The notes below the pieces were generated by a model. That model saw only the letters and a program-made list of their open reading frames with translations, was not told the origin of the DNA and did no database searches. A program made the translations under genes and the position numbers. This document shows positions 7,161 to 15,950 of a stretch of 36,923 nt of DNA, piece by piece (within the stretch, counting starts at the first letter, position 1; every line of letters starts with the position of its first letter). Source of the stretch: Nitrospirota bacterium (GTDB lineage: Bacteria; Nitrospirota; Nitrospiria; Nitrospirales; UBA8639); assembly GCA_003228495.1 (NCBI GenBank), contig QIDY01000413.1:1-36923 (forward strand), given 5' to 3'.

Positions 7161-8605
7161 GGGCTTTGAAGAAACGATTGAATAAGGCTATCGGCCACCC
7201 GATGACCTTCACGAATACAATCCGGAATGCCAATTCCATAGAGCCCCGCTCCACTGACATGGAACGTTGGCCAAGGGACCAAGAGATCCTTAATTTTAGC
7301 GATCCTCGCCTGATGCCCCATGACATATTGAGGCATTCCCCGTACCCATCGATGAACTTCCGTATAGTTCGGGCAGCTTGTAATACCAACAATTCCCTGT
7401 AATTCTTGGCGGATGGATTCCACAAGTTCCGCATCGGTATATTCCAGAATCTGTTCACGGCCCCGTCCACCCACATAGCAACGAATAAGCGCTTCTCCTT
7501 TCTTGCTTCTGTTTGGCCACTTCAGGGAAGTCCATGTGCCGGCCAAGAGGGAACGTTGTTCTTTTCGGGGTACGACAAAGCCAAATCCTCGAATGTGTCC
7601 CGCAACAGCTTCGGAAGGATAGGCCATGGATACCGTCGCCGTGGAGGTATAAGGAATATGCTCTAATAGATTTGCCACTTCGGGTTGAAACATGCGAATG
7701 ATTTGAGCCGTCCGGTAAGCGGGAGTGGCCAGTACAACGGCATCAGCTGTGAGAATCGTGCCATTTTCTAAGGTTACTGAAAACCGCCCATTATTTCGTG
7801 TCGATGCCTGTACGTCTCGACAATCGGAACCGGTCATTAACTGAACTCCGGAGTCGGTTAATCTATTAACCAAGGCTTGGATTAATTCACCTAAGCCGTT
7901 TCGAAGCGTCATAAATAAAGAAGTTGACAACCCAGGTGCTTTTGGCGCGGCCCCAGCTTTCGCTTGAGCTACACGCATTCCTTTAATCACACTCCCATAT
8001 TGCTGTTCTAATTCACGAAATCGCGGGAAAGTAGCTTCGAGGCTTAATTCGTCCGCATCACCGGCATAAATACCCGCAACCAGAGGTTCAATGAGGTAAT
8101 CAAATGCTTCAGACCCAAATCGTCTTCGAAAAAAGTTTGCTAAGGATTCATCCGTGGTCCCAAAAGCCGATTTTGGCCAAAATCGTTCCGCACCCATTCG
8201 CAGAAGACCTCGCCAGGACATCAGCCCACTCGACACAAGAGTGTCGACTCGTTGGGGTCGAAAGGCCAATAAACCTTGAGGTAATTCACGCAAGACCCCA
8301 CGGCACAAAGAAAATGTTTGATTATTCTCGGCATTCGTCGGAATCAACTGATCCTCAAGACCCAAGGTTCGGCATAATTCCATGGCCCACGGCTTTGAAG
8401 TCAAAAATGAATCCGGTCCGCCTTCAATGAGAAGATCCTCTGTGATGTTGGTCAAAATTTTCCCACCCCAACGGGCATCCCGTTCAATGACCGTACATTG
8501 CACATCAAGTTCATTTTTTGCAGCTTCCTCCATGACAAAAAAAGCCGTTGAAAGACCTGAAATTCCTCCCCCAATAATGACGACATGGCAAGAAAAGGCA
8601 GGCAT
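7157..8605 (-). CDS. hemY: Protoporphyrinogen oxidase (FAD-dependent, HemY/HemG type)
   Basis: A 482-residue flavoprotein, a normal length for this family. The N-terminal dinucleotide motif IIGGGISGLSTAF (10-22) and the following ERDARWGGKI form the FAD-binding fold. The C-terminal segment LVPWPTFHVSGAGLYGIGIPDCI is the conserved second FAD-contact region. It oxidises protoporphyrinogen IX (or coproporphyrinogen III in the alternative coproporphyrin route) using oxygen; sequence reading alone does not separate these two. It lies downstream of hemE on the same strand with 102 bases between, and its stop overlaps the acylphosphatase start. Together these form a haem synthesis transcript. Confidence 0.92.
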   Translation of the reverse strand: MPAFSCHVVIIGGGISGLSTAFFVMEEAAKNELDVQCTVIERDARWGGKILTNITEDLLIEGGPDSFLTSKPWAMELCRTLGLEDQLIPTNAENNQTFSLCRGVLRELPQGLLAFRPQRVDTLVSSGLMSWRGLLRMGAERFWPKSAFGTTDESLANFFRRRFGSEAFDYLIEPLVAGIYAGDADELSLEATFPRFRELEQQYGSVIKGMRVAQAKAGAAPKAPGLSTSLFMTLRNGLGELIQALVNRLTDSGVQLMTGSDCRDVQASTRNNGRFSVTLENGTILTADAVVLATPAYRTAQIIRMFQPEVANLLEHIPYTSTATVSMAYPSEAVAGHIRGFGFVVPRKEQRSLLAGTWTSLKWPNRSKKGEALIRCYVGGRGREQILEYTDAELVESIRQELQGIVGITSCPNYTEVHRWVRGMPQYVMGHQARIAKIKDLLVPWPTFHVSGAGLYGIGIPDCIREGHRVADSLIQSFLQSP

Positions 8606-8707
8606 AATATTCGGGATACTGATGAATTGTGGCTAAAAGGGAGTCGGTAGTAGATGCAAGGATTACATCTTTACGGAGATGAAAAGGGCCAAAGAAAGAT
8701 CGTGTAT

Positions 8708-9748
8708 TTACATGACAACCTGCGAGTCAGGTGAAAAACGGCGCACACAATCAATAGCAAATTCCACACTGGACAAAGGAGTGGTGGGAAGAATGCCATG
8801 GCCCAAATTAAAGATATGTCCGGGACGTCCGGCAGCTTGTTGCATGATATCTCGAACCCGTCGTTCAATTTCTTTTTCTGATGCGAACAACACCATGGGA
8901 TCAAGATTGCCTTGAATCCCTACATCATGCCCAACCATAGCCCATCCTTCATCTAAGCGGATACGCCAATCCACGCCCATCACATCACTTCCAGCTTTAC
9001 GCATTAATGGAAGTAGGCCTGCCGTCCCTGTTCCAAAATAAATGAGCGGAATACCTTCCACCCGCAAGGCCGAAAAGATGCCTTGGACATGCGGCAAAAC
9101 ATATTCTTCATAGTCACCAGGACTTAAACACCCGACCCAACTATCGAACAGTTGAATGGCTTGGGCTCCTGCTCGACTTTGAACTCGCAAATACTCGATG
9201 ACGACAGCAGAGAGCTTCGACAACAATTGATGCCAGACGATGGGTTGCGAAAACATGAGTTGTTTTGTCCGAGCATAATCGCGTGAACTGCCACCTTCGA
9301 TGGCGTAACTAGCTAAGGTAAACGGTGCACCCGCAAACCCGATTAACGGCACTCGATCATTCAAAGCTTCTAGAGCTTGGCGAATGGCTTCCCCCGCATA
9401 GTTAAACGCATCTCCATCAACCGGGCGAAGTTGGACAATACTCACTTCGTCTCGAATAGGATTATCGATGACCGGCCCTTTTCCTTCGACAAATTCCAAG
9501 TTAAGCCCCATGGCTTCTAACGGCAGTAAAATATCCGCAAAGATAATGGCGGCATCTAATTGAAACCGCTGGATAGGTTGAAGCGTAACTTCAGCCGCAA
9601 GGGCAGGCGTTTTGCAGACATCTAAAATTGAATGCCGGCGACGAATGGCCTGGTACTCCGCCATATATCGTCCGGCTTGTCGCATAAACCAAACCGGGGT
9701 ACGGTCAACAGACTGGCGAAGACAGGCTTTTAAAAAGCGATCGTTCAT
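8708..9748 (-). CDS. hemE: Uroporphyrinogen decarboxylase
   Basis: A 346-residue enzyme converting uroporphyrinogen III to coproporphyrinogen III, cytoplasmic. The signature PVWFMRQAGRYMAEY at residues 18-32 provides the substrate-binding arginines (Arg23, Arg27), and IIFADILLPLEAMGL (68-82) carries the essential Asp72. GFAGAPFTLASYAIEG and NLGHGILPTTP are additional conserved segments. Length matches the family. It leads the minus-strand haem group (hemE, hemY, acylphosphatase). The upstream gene of unknown function ends 85 bases before it, so co-transcription is possible. Confidence 0.97.
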   Translation of the reverse strand: MNDRFLKACLRQSVDRTPVWFMRQAGRYMAEYQAIRRRHSILDVCKTPALAAEVTLQPIQRFQLDAAIIFADILLPLEAMGLNLEFVEGKGPVIDNPIRDEVSIVQLRPVDGDAFNYAGEAIRQALEALNDRVPLIGFAGAPFTLASYAIEGGSSRDYARTKQLMFSQPIVWHQLLSKLSAVVIEYLRVQSRAGAQAIQLFDSWVGCLSPGDYEEYVLPHVQGIFSALRVEGIPLIYFGTGTAGLLPLMRKAGSDVMGVDWRIRLDEGWAMVGHDVGIQGNLDPMVLFASEKEIERRVRDIMQQAAGRPGHIFNLGHGILPTTPLSSVEFAIDCVRRFSPDSQVVM

Positions 9749-9833
9749 GCGGATATTCTACGCAACCAAAATGAGTCAATGAATTGCCGAAAGATACCTT
9801 ACGGCACACTTTTTTCATAAATCCTGTAAAAGG

Positions 9834-10280
9834 CTAGGAGTCAAGGCACCCTAAGCGGGGAGCTAAGGCTACATAAATACGTTGAGACGTTTCAGTGATC
9901 GAATCCCACTCCGATTCTGCCATCACCCATGCATCATCCGGTTCGAGTTCAATACGATAATGTTGCTGATCAAGAGAAAACCATTCAAAATACGGATGCG
10001 GAGAAAGGAGCGGATGAGGGTCAAACGACAGCAAGCTCACTTTCCCGATTTGTGGAATGGCGAAATCCTCTAATGACTCTCCGGCACGAGGATCATCCAG
10101 AAATTTCGGGTTGGAAAACTGAATGACTTTTCCAGCGATTTCTCCAATTAACTTTCCGGCCAGGCAAAAATCTACTGTCCCCAAAACAGCAAAGCTTATT
10201 TGCCCAACCACAACTTCAGGTGTTCGATTATCAAAGTATCCTTCCTTGACCCATCGAGCGTTCCCAAACTTTTGCGCCAT
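9834..10280 (-). CDS. Conserved-looking protein of unknown function
   Basis: A 148-residue protein I do not recognise. It has no signal peptide, no membrane segment and no metal-binding motif. The composition is that of a folded soluble protein, with beta-rich segments in the first half (VVVGQISFAVLGTVDF) and acidic, aromatic segments later (FEWFSLDQQHYRIELEPDDAW). The ATG at 10280 is preceded by a weak purine-rich stretch. It sits upstream of hemE on the same strand. Codon use resembles the neighbours, and the frame is long and clean, so I think it is real. Confidence 0.65.
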   Translation of the reverse strand: MAQKFGNARWVKEGYFDNRTPEVVVGQISFAVLGTVDFCLAGKLIGEIAGKVIQFSNPKFLDDPRAGESLEDFAIPQIGKVSLLSFDPHPLLSPHPYFEWFSLDQQHYRIELEPDDAWVMAESEWDSITETSQRIYVALAPRLGCLDS

Positions 10281-10358
10281 GAAAGTGCTCTTCTTTTAAC
10301 ATTCGTTACGGGGAAGGGGCGGAATTGACAAAGACCCGAGGATATCAATGACGGACCG

Positions 10359-10562
10359 TCAAGGTTTACAGACAGGGCATCGTAGTTGAGCAGAAGCTTC
10401 AGTATTTTCTAAAGCATCCAAGGCCGTATCCTTATCCGGATATTCTTCCCACCCCCCTTCCCAGAAATCAGCTCGATGAGGAAGGGAGGGAACTTCCAAG
10501 CAACGGTCCCGATGAATCATAGCCTGATCGAGAGATCGCTTTAAATGTATCCAATAACCCAT
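10359..10562 (-). CDS. Small protein of unknown function with C-terminal CPVC
   Basis: A 67-residue protein. The ATG at 10562 is preceded by an excellent ribosome site (AAAGGAAAGGATG). Residues 1-55 are rich in Trp, Asp and Glu; the chain ends with RCPVCKP, a single CxxC that could be half of a metal site completed by a dimer. Not recognised. It lies between the 148-residue unknown gene and the 59-residue gene on the same strand. Confidence 0.6.
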   Translation of the reverse strand: MGYWIHLKRSLDQAMIHRDRCLEVPSLPHRADFWEGGWEEYPDKDTALDALENTEASAQLRCPVCKP

Positions 10563-10676
10563 CTCATCCTTTCCTTTAAAAGGGATGCTATTTGCTTGCT
10601 GATTTGCGTAAAAAGGGACTCAATCAAATCGGCATGAGAGAATGTACTAAATCGGAAGGAAGGGGCTGGAGGGGAA

Positions 10677-10856
10677 TTAACCCTCAATCAGGTGCCATTC
10701 GTCTTTTTCTATAAAAACTTTTTGGCCAGCTTCAAGTTTTGCTTTACCTTCTTTATCAAAAAACTGCATGTACCGTTCAATGCGATCAGGGTCATCAATA
10801 CGTTCTTCTTTCATCATTCCTGTAGGCAGTTTAAACCGTCGAATGAGCACCGACAT
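10677..10856 (-). CDS. Small basic/acidic protein of unknown function
   Basis: A 59-residue protein beginning MSVLIRRFKLPTG. The ATG at 10856 is chosen because CGGAGGA lies eight bases upstream; an in-frame ATG at 10895 has no such site. The charged sequence (DDPDRIERYMQFF, KVFIEKDEWHLIEG) suggests a small folded or partner-binding protein with no membrane segment. Not recognised. It is divergent from the FmdB-type gene. Confidence 0.6.
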   Translation of the reverse strand: MSVLIRRFKLPTGMMKEERIDDPDRIERYMQFFDKEGKAKLEAGQKVFIEKDEWHLIEG

Positions 10857-11070
10857 TGCGAAATCCTCCGAAGTGAACTCAAAAAAATCCAACAAATTAG
10901 TTTATAGAACTAGCTAGTAGGCGTCAAGATCCTGGTATCCCTATAAGCATCAAATGAAATGGGAAGAAAATTCCTCCTACCCTATTGGCCATGTGGGCAC
11001 TTTCTCCTATATAATTCATCGTGATACATTTTTTTTAAAATCTGTCTTACCCTACTTTAAGGAGATCCCT
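10857..11070. promoter_or_regulatory. Divergent intergenic region with a possible sigma-70 -10 box for the FmdB-type gene
   Basis: A perfect TATAAT is at 11010-11015 on plus, about 55 bases before the FmdB-type ATG. The best -35 candidate, TTGGCC at 10985-10990, gives a 19-base spacer, longer than optimal. This is a weak inference from motif alone. Confidence 0.3.
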
Positions 11071-11364
11071 ATGCCCTTATACGAATATGTCTGTGAATCT
11101 TGTGATCACAACTTCGAGGCCATGCAATCGCTTAATACGAAACCGGAAGATACGACATGCCCCAAATGCCAAGCCGCAAAAAGTCGAAGAGTCATGTCAT
11201 CCTTTGCTTCAAAAATTGTCGGCACCCACAAAACCGGCTTTGCTGAAATTAAAGCCTATAACATGCATGATGAACGGATGGATAAACTTAAGAAGCTTCC
11301 TCCAATGATGGGACAACGTGCTGCCCCTACTGAAGCCAATTCTCAACCAAGCAGTAGCGAGTAG
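11071..11364 (+). CDS. FmdB-family zinc-ribbon protein
   Basis: A 97-residue protein starting MPLYEYVCESC, the hallmark of FmdB-type putative regulatory proteins. The zinc ribbon has Cys8, Cys11, Cys30 and Cys33. The remaining 60 residues are low-complexity and probably disordered (Ser, Ala, Gln-rich end). The start at 11071 follows AAGGAGATCCCT, far better than the upstream in-frame ATG at 10954. Function in this family is mostly unknown; a regulatory role is inferred from the type member near formamidase genes. It stands alone. Confidence 0.9.
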   Translation: MPLYEYVCESCDHNFEAMQSLNTKPEDTTCPKCQAAKSRRVMSSFASKIVGTHKTGFAEIKAYNMHDERMDKLKKLPPMMGQRAAPTEANSQPSSSE

Positions 11365-11557
11365 CTCAAACATTTTCGCAAACAGGTCTAGCTACAAAAT
11401 TTCCTTTCAATTACCTCCTCCTTTTTCATGACCCTCTTGACATTTATTTCCTAAAACGGGAAAGATGGCCCCGCTTTTTTATCTTTGTAGGAATCAACCC
11501 CATTGTTTCTTAAGAAAATTTGTCGTTGAATATTTTCAATACACTTCGTGGGTCTTG

Positions 11558-12454
11558 ATGATGATTCGATGGCTTATAAGAAAATCTGGCATCTCACCGT
11601 TCCTTTGTATGATGGGGGTTATAGCCCTGGGCCTCTGCCTTCCATTCACGCAATCTTCGGCTATTGAACCATCATTACTCAAACAATATTCGCCCCGAAG
11701 TGTCTCACAACCTTCAGGGACTATCCTCATAACAGGGAATGGACCCGAACGCTACCTCATGGAAAAGTTGGCCAATGCTTTCGAACAACAACATCCCTCA
11801 ATTTCTGTTGATTTTTTTTGGCATCCTAATGCGAAACCTATCCGGACCATTGAATTACATGAGGCTGACATTGCCATTACCGGGGAAGAGGTTCCTTCTC
11901 TGCGCTCCACGATGATTGCAAGAGATGGCATTGCAGTCTTAGCAAATTTTTCCAATCCTATTAAAGAAATGACGACCCCTCAACTCGCCGACGTGTTTTC
12001 TGGAAAACTCCGATACTGGTCCCAAGTCTATGAAGAAGCGCCCCAAACAAAAATCATACTGATCAATCGCTCGACCAATCAAAACATTCGGCAAGCGTTC
12101 GAACATTGGCTCAAGATCCCCAACGGCATCCCTCGTTCCGTCTATCGGGCGGAAACTGAGCAAGACGCCATTACTCGGGTGAGTGGGAATCTGGAAGCCG
12201 TAACATTTGTCTCTATGGCGCCGGCCCTTCGGGCAAAGGAAGACGGGGTCGCTATCAACATCTTATTTATCGATAAGATTGAGCCTGAAATACAGACCGT
12301 ATTAGATAAACGGTATCCAATCCAGCGGCCAGTGATGTTCATTACCAACCAGGAGCCATCAGCACACGTTCTTGCCTTTGAACAATTTGTGCTGTCACAA
12401 GATGGACAAAGGCTGATCAAAAAAAGCAAGTATTATCCCTTGAGCGATCGCTGA
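11558..12454 (+). CDS. PstS-like periplasmic substrate-binding protein (orphan)
   Basis: About 298 residues from the ATG at 11558. A typical signal peptide (RWLIRKSG, a hydrophobic core, then SSAIEP) precedes a periplasmic-binding-protein fold. The region beginning TILITGNGPERYLMEKLANAFEQQHPSISV resembles the start of phosphate-binding PstS-type domains, followed by the DIAITGEE and DGIAVLANFSNPIKEMT segments in which such proteins bracket the ligand. No ABC permease or ATPase genes are adjacent, so it may act as a sensor, or serve a transporter elsewhere. The start is uncertain: 11465 would place 31 odd residues before the signal peptide, and ATG at 11561 is equally possible. No good ribosome site is visible. 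Confidence 0.75.
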   Translation: MMIRWLIRKSGISPFLCMMGVIALGLCLPFTQSSAIEPSLLKQYSPRSVSQPSGTILITGNGPERYLMEKLANAFEQQHPSISVDFFWHPNAKPIRTIELHEADIAITGEEVPSLRSTMIARDGIAVLANFSNPIKEMTTPQLADVFSGKLRYWSQVYEEAPQTKIILINRSTNQNIRQAFEHWLKIPNGIPRSVYRAETEQDAITRVSGNLEAVTFVSMAPALRAKEDGVAINILFIDKIEPEIQTVLDKRYPIQRPVMFITNQEPSAHVLAFEQFVLSQDGQRLIKKSKYYPLSDR

Positions 12455-12536
12455 AAAAGAAGGAAAGACAATTCGTTACTTGCCTACAAGGACTTAAGTG
12501 ATGAATTGGAAACAACATTAAGCATCACCACGCGTT

Positions 12537-13955
12537 ATGTTCAAAAAAGTCTTAGTTGCCAATCGAGGCGAAATTGCCATGCGTGTCATCCGGGCATGTC
12601 GAGAATCCGGCATTGCTACGGCCGCTATCTACTCGGAAAGTGATGCCACTGGCATTTATGTCAAAAAAGCCAATGAGGCCTATTTGGTCGGGCCTGGCCC
12701 CGTCCAAGGCTATCTGGATGCACGACAAATTGTTGGGTTAGCCAAACGCATTCGTGCCGATGCTATTCATCCGGGCTATGGATTTCTTGCTGAAAATGCT
12801 GAATTTGCCAAGTTATGCAAAGAAGCTGGCATAAACTTTATTGGCCCCTCGCCCCATTCCTTAGAACTGTTGGGCGATAAAGTCAAAGCTCGAGAACTCG
12901 CTATTAAGATTGGCGTTCCCGTTGTTCCAGGAACGGATGGAAGCGTGGAATCCTTGGAGGAAGGTCTGGCCTTTTGCCGGCGAATAGGCTATCCCGTCAT
13001 GGTTAAAGCCACTGCAGGGGGGGGTGGTCGCGGATTGCGCGTGGTGCGATCAGATGAAGAACTCAAGCATGCGATGGAAGCCGGTGCTCGTGAAGCCCTT
13101 GCCGCTTTTGGTAATGGAGAACTCTTTATTGAAAAATATGTTGAACGACCTCACCATATTGAATTTCAATTACTCGCGGATAAAAACGGCTATGTCATTC
13201 ATCTCGGCGAGCGAGATTGCTCCATTCAACGACGTCACCAAAAACTCATTGAAATTGCTCCATCACTCGTGTTAACTCCTCGCCTTCGGGCAGAAATGGG
13301 TGAAGCGGCCATCGCCCTGGCCCGGGCAGCACAGTTTTACAATGCCGGAACGATTGAATTTCTCTTGGATCCCGATGGCCGCTATTATTTCATGGAAATG
13401 AATCCTCGCATACAAGTTGAACATACCGTCACCGAACAAATTACCACCGTCGATATCGTACAATCCCAGCTCTGGATTGCTGCCGGACGGCCCTTGGTCT
13501 TTGGGCAACACGAGGTTAATCTCCAAGGGTATGCCATACAATGTCGGATTAATGCCGAAGACCCTCAAAACGATTTTCGACCGTCTTCCGGAAAAATCAC
13601 GGCGTATCTTTCTCCCGGAGGAGTCGGGGTGCGTATTGACGGTGCTGTTTACAAGGACTATACCGTCCCTCCCTATTACGATGCGCTCTTGGCCAAACTC
13701 ACCGTGCATGGCCGAACCTGGGATGAAACCGTGCGCCGGACCCATCGTTCACTCGAAGAATTTATGTTGAGGGGAGTGAAAACCACGATTCCTTTTTTAA
13801 CAAAAATCATGGAAGAACCCGATTTTCGTGCAGGGCGGTTTGATACCAGCTACCTTGAAAACCACCCCAAGTTGTTTGATTATGAAGAAATGGAAGAACC
13901 CGAAGATTTAGTCGTTGCCCTTTCCGCAGTCATTGCTGCATACGAAGGCTTGTAA
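12537..13955 (+). CDS. pycA: Pyruvate carboxylase subunit A (biotin carboxylase)
   Basis: A 472-residue ATP-grasp enzyme that carboxylates biotin on its partner subunit. The start MFKKVLVANRGEIAMRVIRAC is the biotin carboxylase signature. The glycine-rich ATP loop KATAGGGGRG begins at Lys157 and the EMNPRIQVEH metal/biotin site is at about 287-296. Length fits AccC or PycA (450-500). The next gene is the carboxyltransferase/biotin-carrier subunit of pyruvate carboxylase, so PycA is preferred over acetyl-CoA carboxylase AccC. A run of eight G (13017-13024) encodes part of the glycine loop. The gap to the next start is 57 bases. Confidence 0.92.
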   Translation: MFKKVLVANRGEIAMRVIRACRESGIATAAIYSESDATGIYVKKANEAYLVGPGPVQGYLDARQIVGLAKRIRADAIHPGYGFLAENAEFAKLCKEAGINFIGPSPHSLELLGDKVKARELAIKIGVPVVPGTDGSVESLEEGLAFCRRIGYPVMVKATAGGGGRGLRVVRSDEELKHAMEAGAREALAAFGNGELFIEKYVERPHHIEFQLLADKNGYVIHLGERDCSIQRRHQKLIEIAPSLVLTPRLRAEMGEAAIALARAAQFYNAGTIEFLLDPDGRYYFMEMNPRIQVEHTVTEQITTVDIVQSQLWIAAGRPLVFGQHEVNLQGYAIQCRINAEDPQNDFRPSSGKITAYLSPGGVGVRIDGAVYKDYTVPPYYDALLAKLTVHGRTWDETVRRTHRSLEEFMLRGVKTTIPFLTKIMEEPDFRAGRFDTSYLENHPKLFDYEEMEEPEDLVVALSAVIAAYEGL

Positions 13956-14012
13956 GGATTTTGTTCGATTCAACGGATGTTTTGTATCCGTTGTTCATGC
14001 GAAAGGCTACTT

Positions 14013-15950
14013 ATGCCACCAAAAAAAACCCAAAAGCGAGTCCATCCAGGTCGTCCGGTTCCTACACGCATCAAAGCGGGTGCTCCTCCCGCGCTCGACA
14101 TTGAAGCTTCCCCGAAACGGCAGGTCTATCTGACGGATGTGGCCCTACGTGACGGACATCAATCGCTCCTAGCGACACGCATGCGGACCGAAGACCTATT
14201 ATCTGTCGGGGCAGAATTAGATGAAGTCGGATTCTGGTCATTGGAAGTATGGGGAGGTGCGACTTTTGATTCCTGCCTGCGGTTTCTGAAGGAAGATCCC
14301 TGGGAACGCCTCCGGGCTTTTCGGCAAGCCATGCCCAAAACCCGATTACAAATGTTATTGCGCGGGCAAAACGTAGTGGGTTATCGGCATTATGCAGACG
14401 ACGTACTAGAGAAATTCATCGAACTCTCAGCGAAAAACGGCATCGATGTGTTTCGGATTTTTGATGCCCTCAATGATATTCGCAACATGAAACCAGCCAT
14501 GGAAGTGGTGAAAGCCTGCGGCAAACATATTGAAGCCACCATCTGTTATACCGTAAGTCCGGTCCACAGCCTGAATCATTTTGTTGAACAGGCCAAACAA
14601 CTCGAAGACCTCGGAGCGGATACGATTTGCATTAAAGATATGGCAGGGCTACTGCCTCCCTTTGAAGCCTACGAGTTAATCGATCGCCTCAAATCGACAG
14701 TTCGCACCCCCATTCATCTCCACACCCATTACACATCCGGCATGGCTTCTATGTCTGCTCTCATGGCTATTATGGGAGGTCTTGATATTTTAGATACGGC
14801 ATTGTCTCCCCTATCCGGTGGCACCTCTCATCCCCCGACAGAATCCTTTATTGCCGCACTTCGGAATACCCCCTATGACACCAAGTTAAACCTTCAGCAA
14901 CTGGCTCACCCCGCAGATAAACTTCGAAAGGCCAGAAAACGCTATCGACAGTTTGAAAGTGATTTTACCGGTGTGGATACGGATATCTTGCTCTCTCAAG
15001 TGCCCGGCGGCATGTTGTCGAATTTGGCTGCCCAGTTAGCCGAGCAAAACGCTCTTGGGAAAATCAAGGAGGTATTGGCAGAAATTCCTCGTGTGCGGAA
15101 GGATATGGGATATCCTCCCCTTGTGACCCCTACCAGTCAAATTGTCGGAACACAGGCCACTCTGAATATTTTGACAGGTGAACGGTATAAGGTGATTACC
15201 AATGAAACCAAGAATTATTTCCAAGGCTTATATGGAAAACCGCCAGGGAGTCTCAACTCAAAAATCAGAAAAAAATCACTAGAAGGCGACCGACCGATTT
15301 TGGGTCGGCCCGCTGACAACCTAGACCCAGAGCTAGAGGATGCTCAGCAAGAATTAGTCGGGAAAAACATCGCAGAGGAAGATATTGTCTCGTATGCCCT
15401 CCTTCCATCCGTCGCGTTGCAATTCTTTGATGAACGGGAGAGGGGCGAGCTCAAACCCGAACCCCTCCTAACGCAGTCAGAAAGTGGGCCAACTGTCGCG
15501 CATGACTTACACCTGGCACCCGTAGAATTTAAAGTCACTGTTCATGGTGAGTCGTATCATATTCGGGTGTCCGGATCTGGCCAAACAATTGATGGGACCA
15601 AACCTTATTATATTAAGGTGAATGATAAACTTGAGGAAGTGTATCTCGAACCCATTCAGGAAGTGTTAGCTGGTGCTCCAGATGCCCCAACAGCTTCTTT
15701 ATCGACCAAGGTAGAGGGGCGACCAAAACCCTCACAAGCTGGCGATGTAACAACGCCCATGCCCGGTCGGGTGGTCAAACTGATGGTTGCACAGGGTGAT
15801 AAGGTGAAAGTAGGCGATCCATTGCTAGTTGTGGAGGCCATGAAAATGGAGAATCGAGTGCAGGCCCCAATAGCCGGAAAAGTGGGGACGATTTATGTCA
15901 AAGAAGGAGATGAGGTGAATCCGGACGAAACCCTGATTCATTTGGAATAA
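14013..15950 (+). CDS. pycB: Pyruvate carboxylase subunit B (carboxyltransferase plus biotin carrier)
   Basis: About 645 residues from the ATG at 14013, preferred because GAAAGG precedes it; the ATG at 13977 would add 12 Cys-rich residues. After a basic leader, the TIM-barrel carboxyltransferase starts with VYLTDVALRDGHQSLLATRM, which carries the metal and substrate residues of this family. The PYC_OADA-type conserved domain follows (about 330-500). The C-terminal biotinyl domain has VVEAMKMENRV with Lys611 as the biotin site, 35 residues from the end. With PycA it would make oxaloacetate from pyruvate and bicarbonate; an oxaloacetate decarboxylase alpha role is less likely given PycA next door and no membrane subunits. 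Its stop overlaps the next start (TAATG). Confidence 0.93.
   Translation: MPPKKTQKRVHPGRPVPTRIKAGAPPALDIEASPKRQVYLTDVALRDGHQSLLATRMRTEDLLSVGAELDEVGFWSLEVWGGATFDSCLRFLKEDPWERLRAFRQAMPKTRLQMLLRGQNVVGYRHYADDVLEKFIELSAKNGIDVFRIFDALNDIRNMKPAMEVVKACGKHIEATICYTVSPVHSLNHFVEQAKQLEDLGADTICIKDMAGLLPPFEAYELIDRLKSTVRTPIHLHTHYTSGMASMSALMAIMGGLDILDTALSPLSGGTSHPPTESFIAALRNTPYDTKLNLQQLAHPADKLRKARKRYRQFESDFTGVDTDILLSQVPGGMLSNLAAQLAEQNALGKIKEVLAEIPRVRKDMGYPPLVTPTSQIVGTQATLNILTGERYKVITNETKNYFQGLYGKPPGSLNSKIRKKSLEGDRPILGRPADNLDPELEDAQQELVGKNIAEEDIVSYALLPSVALQFFDERERGELKPEPLLTQSESGPTVAHDLHLAPVEFKVTVHGESYHIRVSGSGQTIDGTKPYYIKVNDKLEEVYLEPIQEVLAGAPDAPTASLSTKVEGRPKPSQAGDVTTPMPGRVVKLMVAQGDKVKVGDPLLVVEAMKMENRVQAPIAGKVGTIYVKEGDEVNPDETLIHLE

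Noticed and set aside
6970-7476. 168-codon frame overlapping hemY and the acylphosphatase gene
   Set aside because: Shadow of two strongly supported genes on the same strand in other frames.
11365-11410. A terminator after the FmdB-type gene (GTAGCT/AGCTAC with a 23-base loop)
   Set aside because: Stem is short and the loop too long, with no clear T run.
13272-13745. 157-codon antisense open frame
   Set aside because: Lies wholly opposite the well-supported pycA frame; composition is that of a shadow frame.
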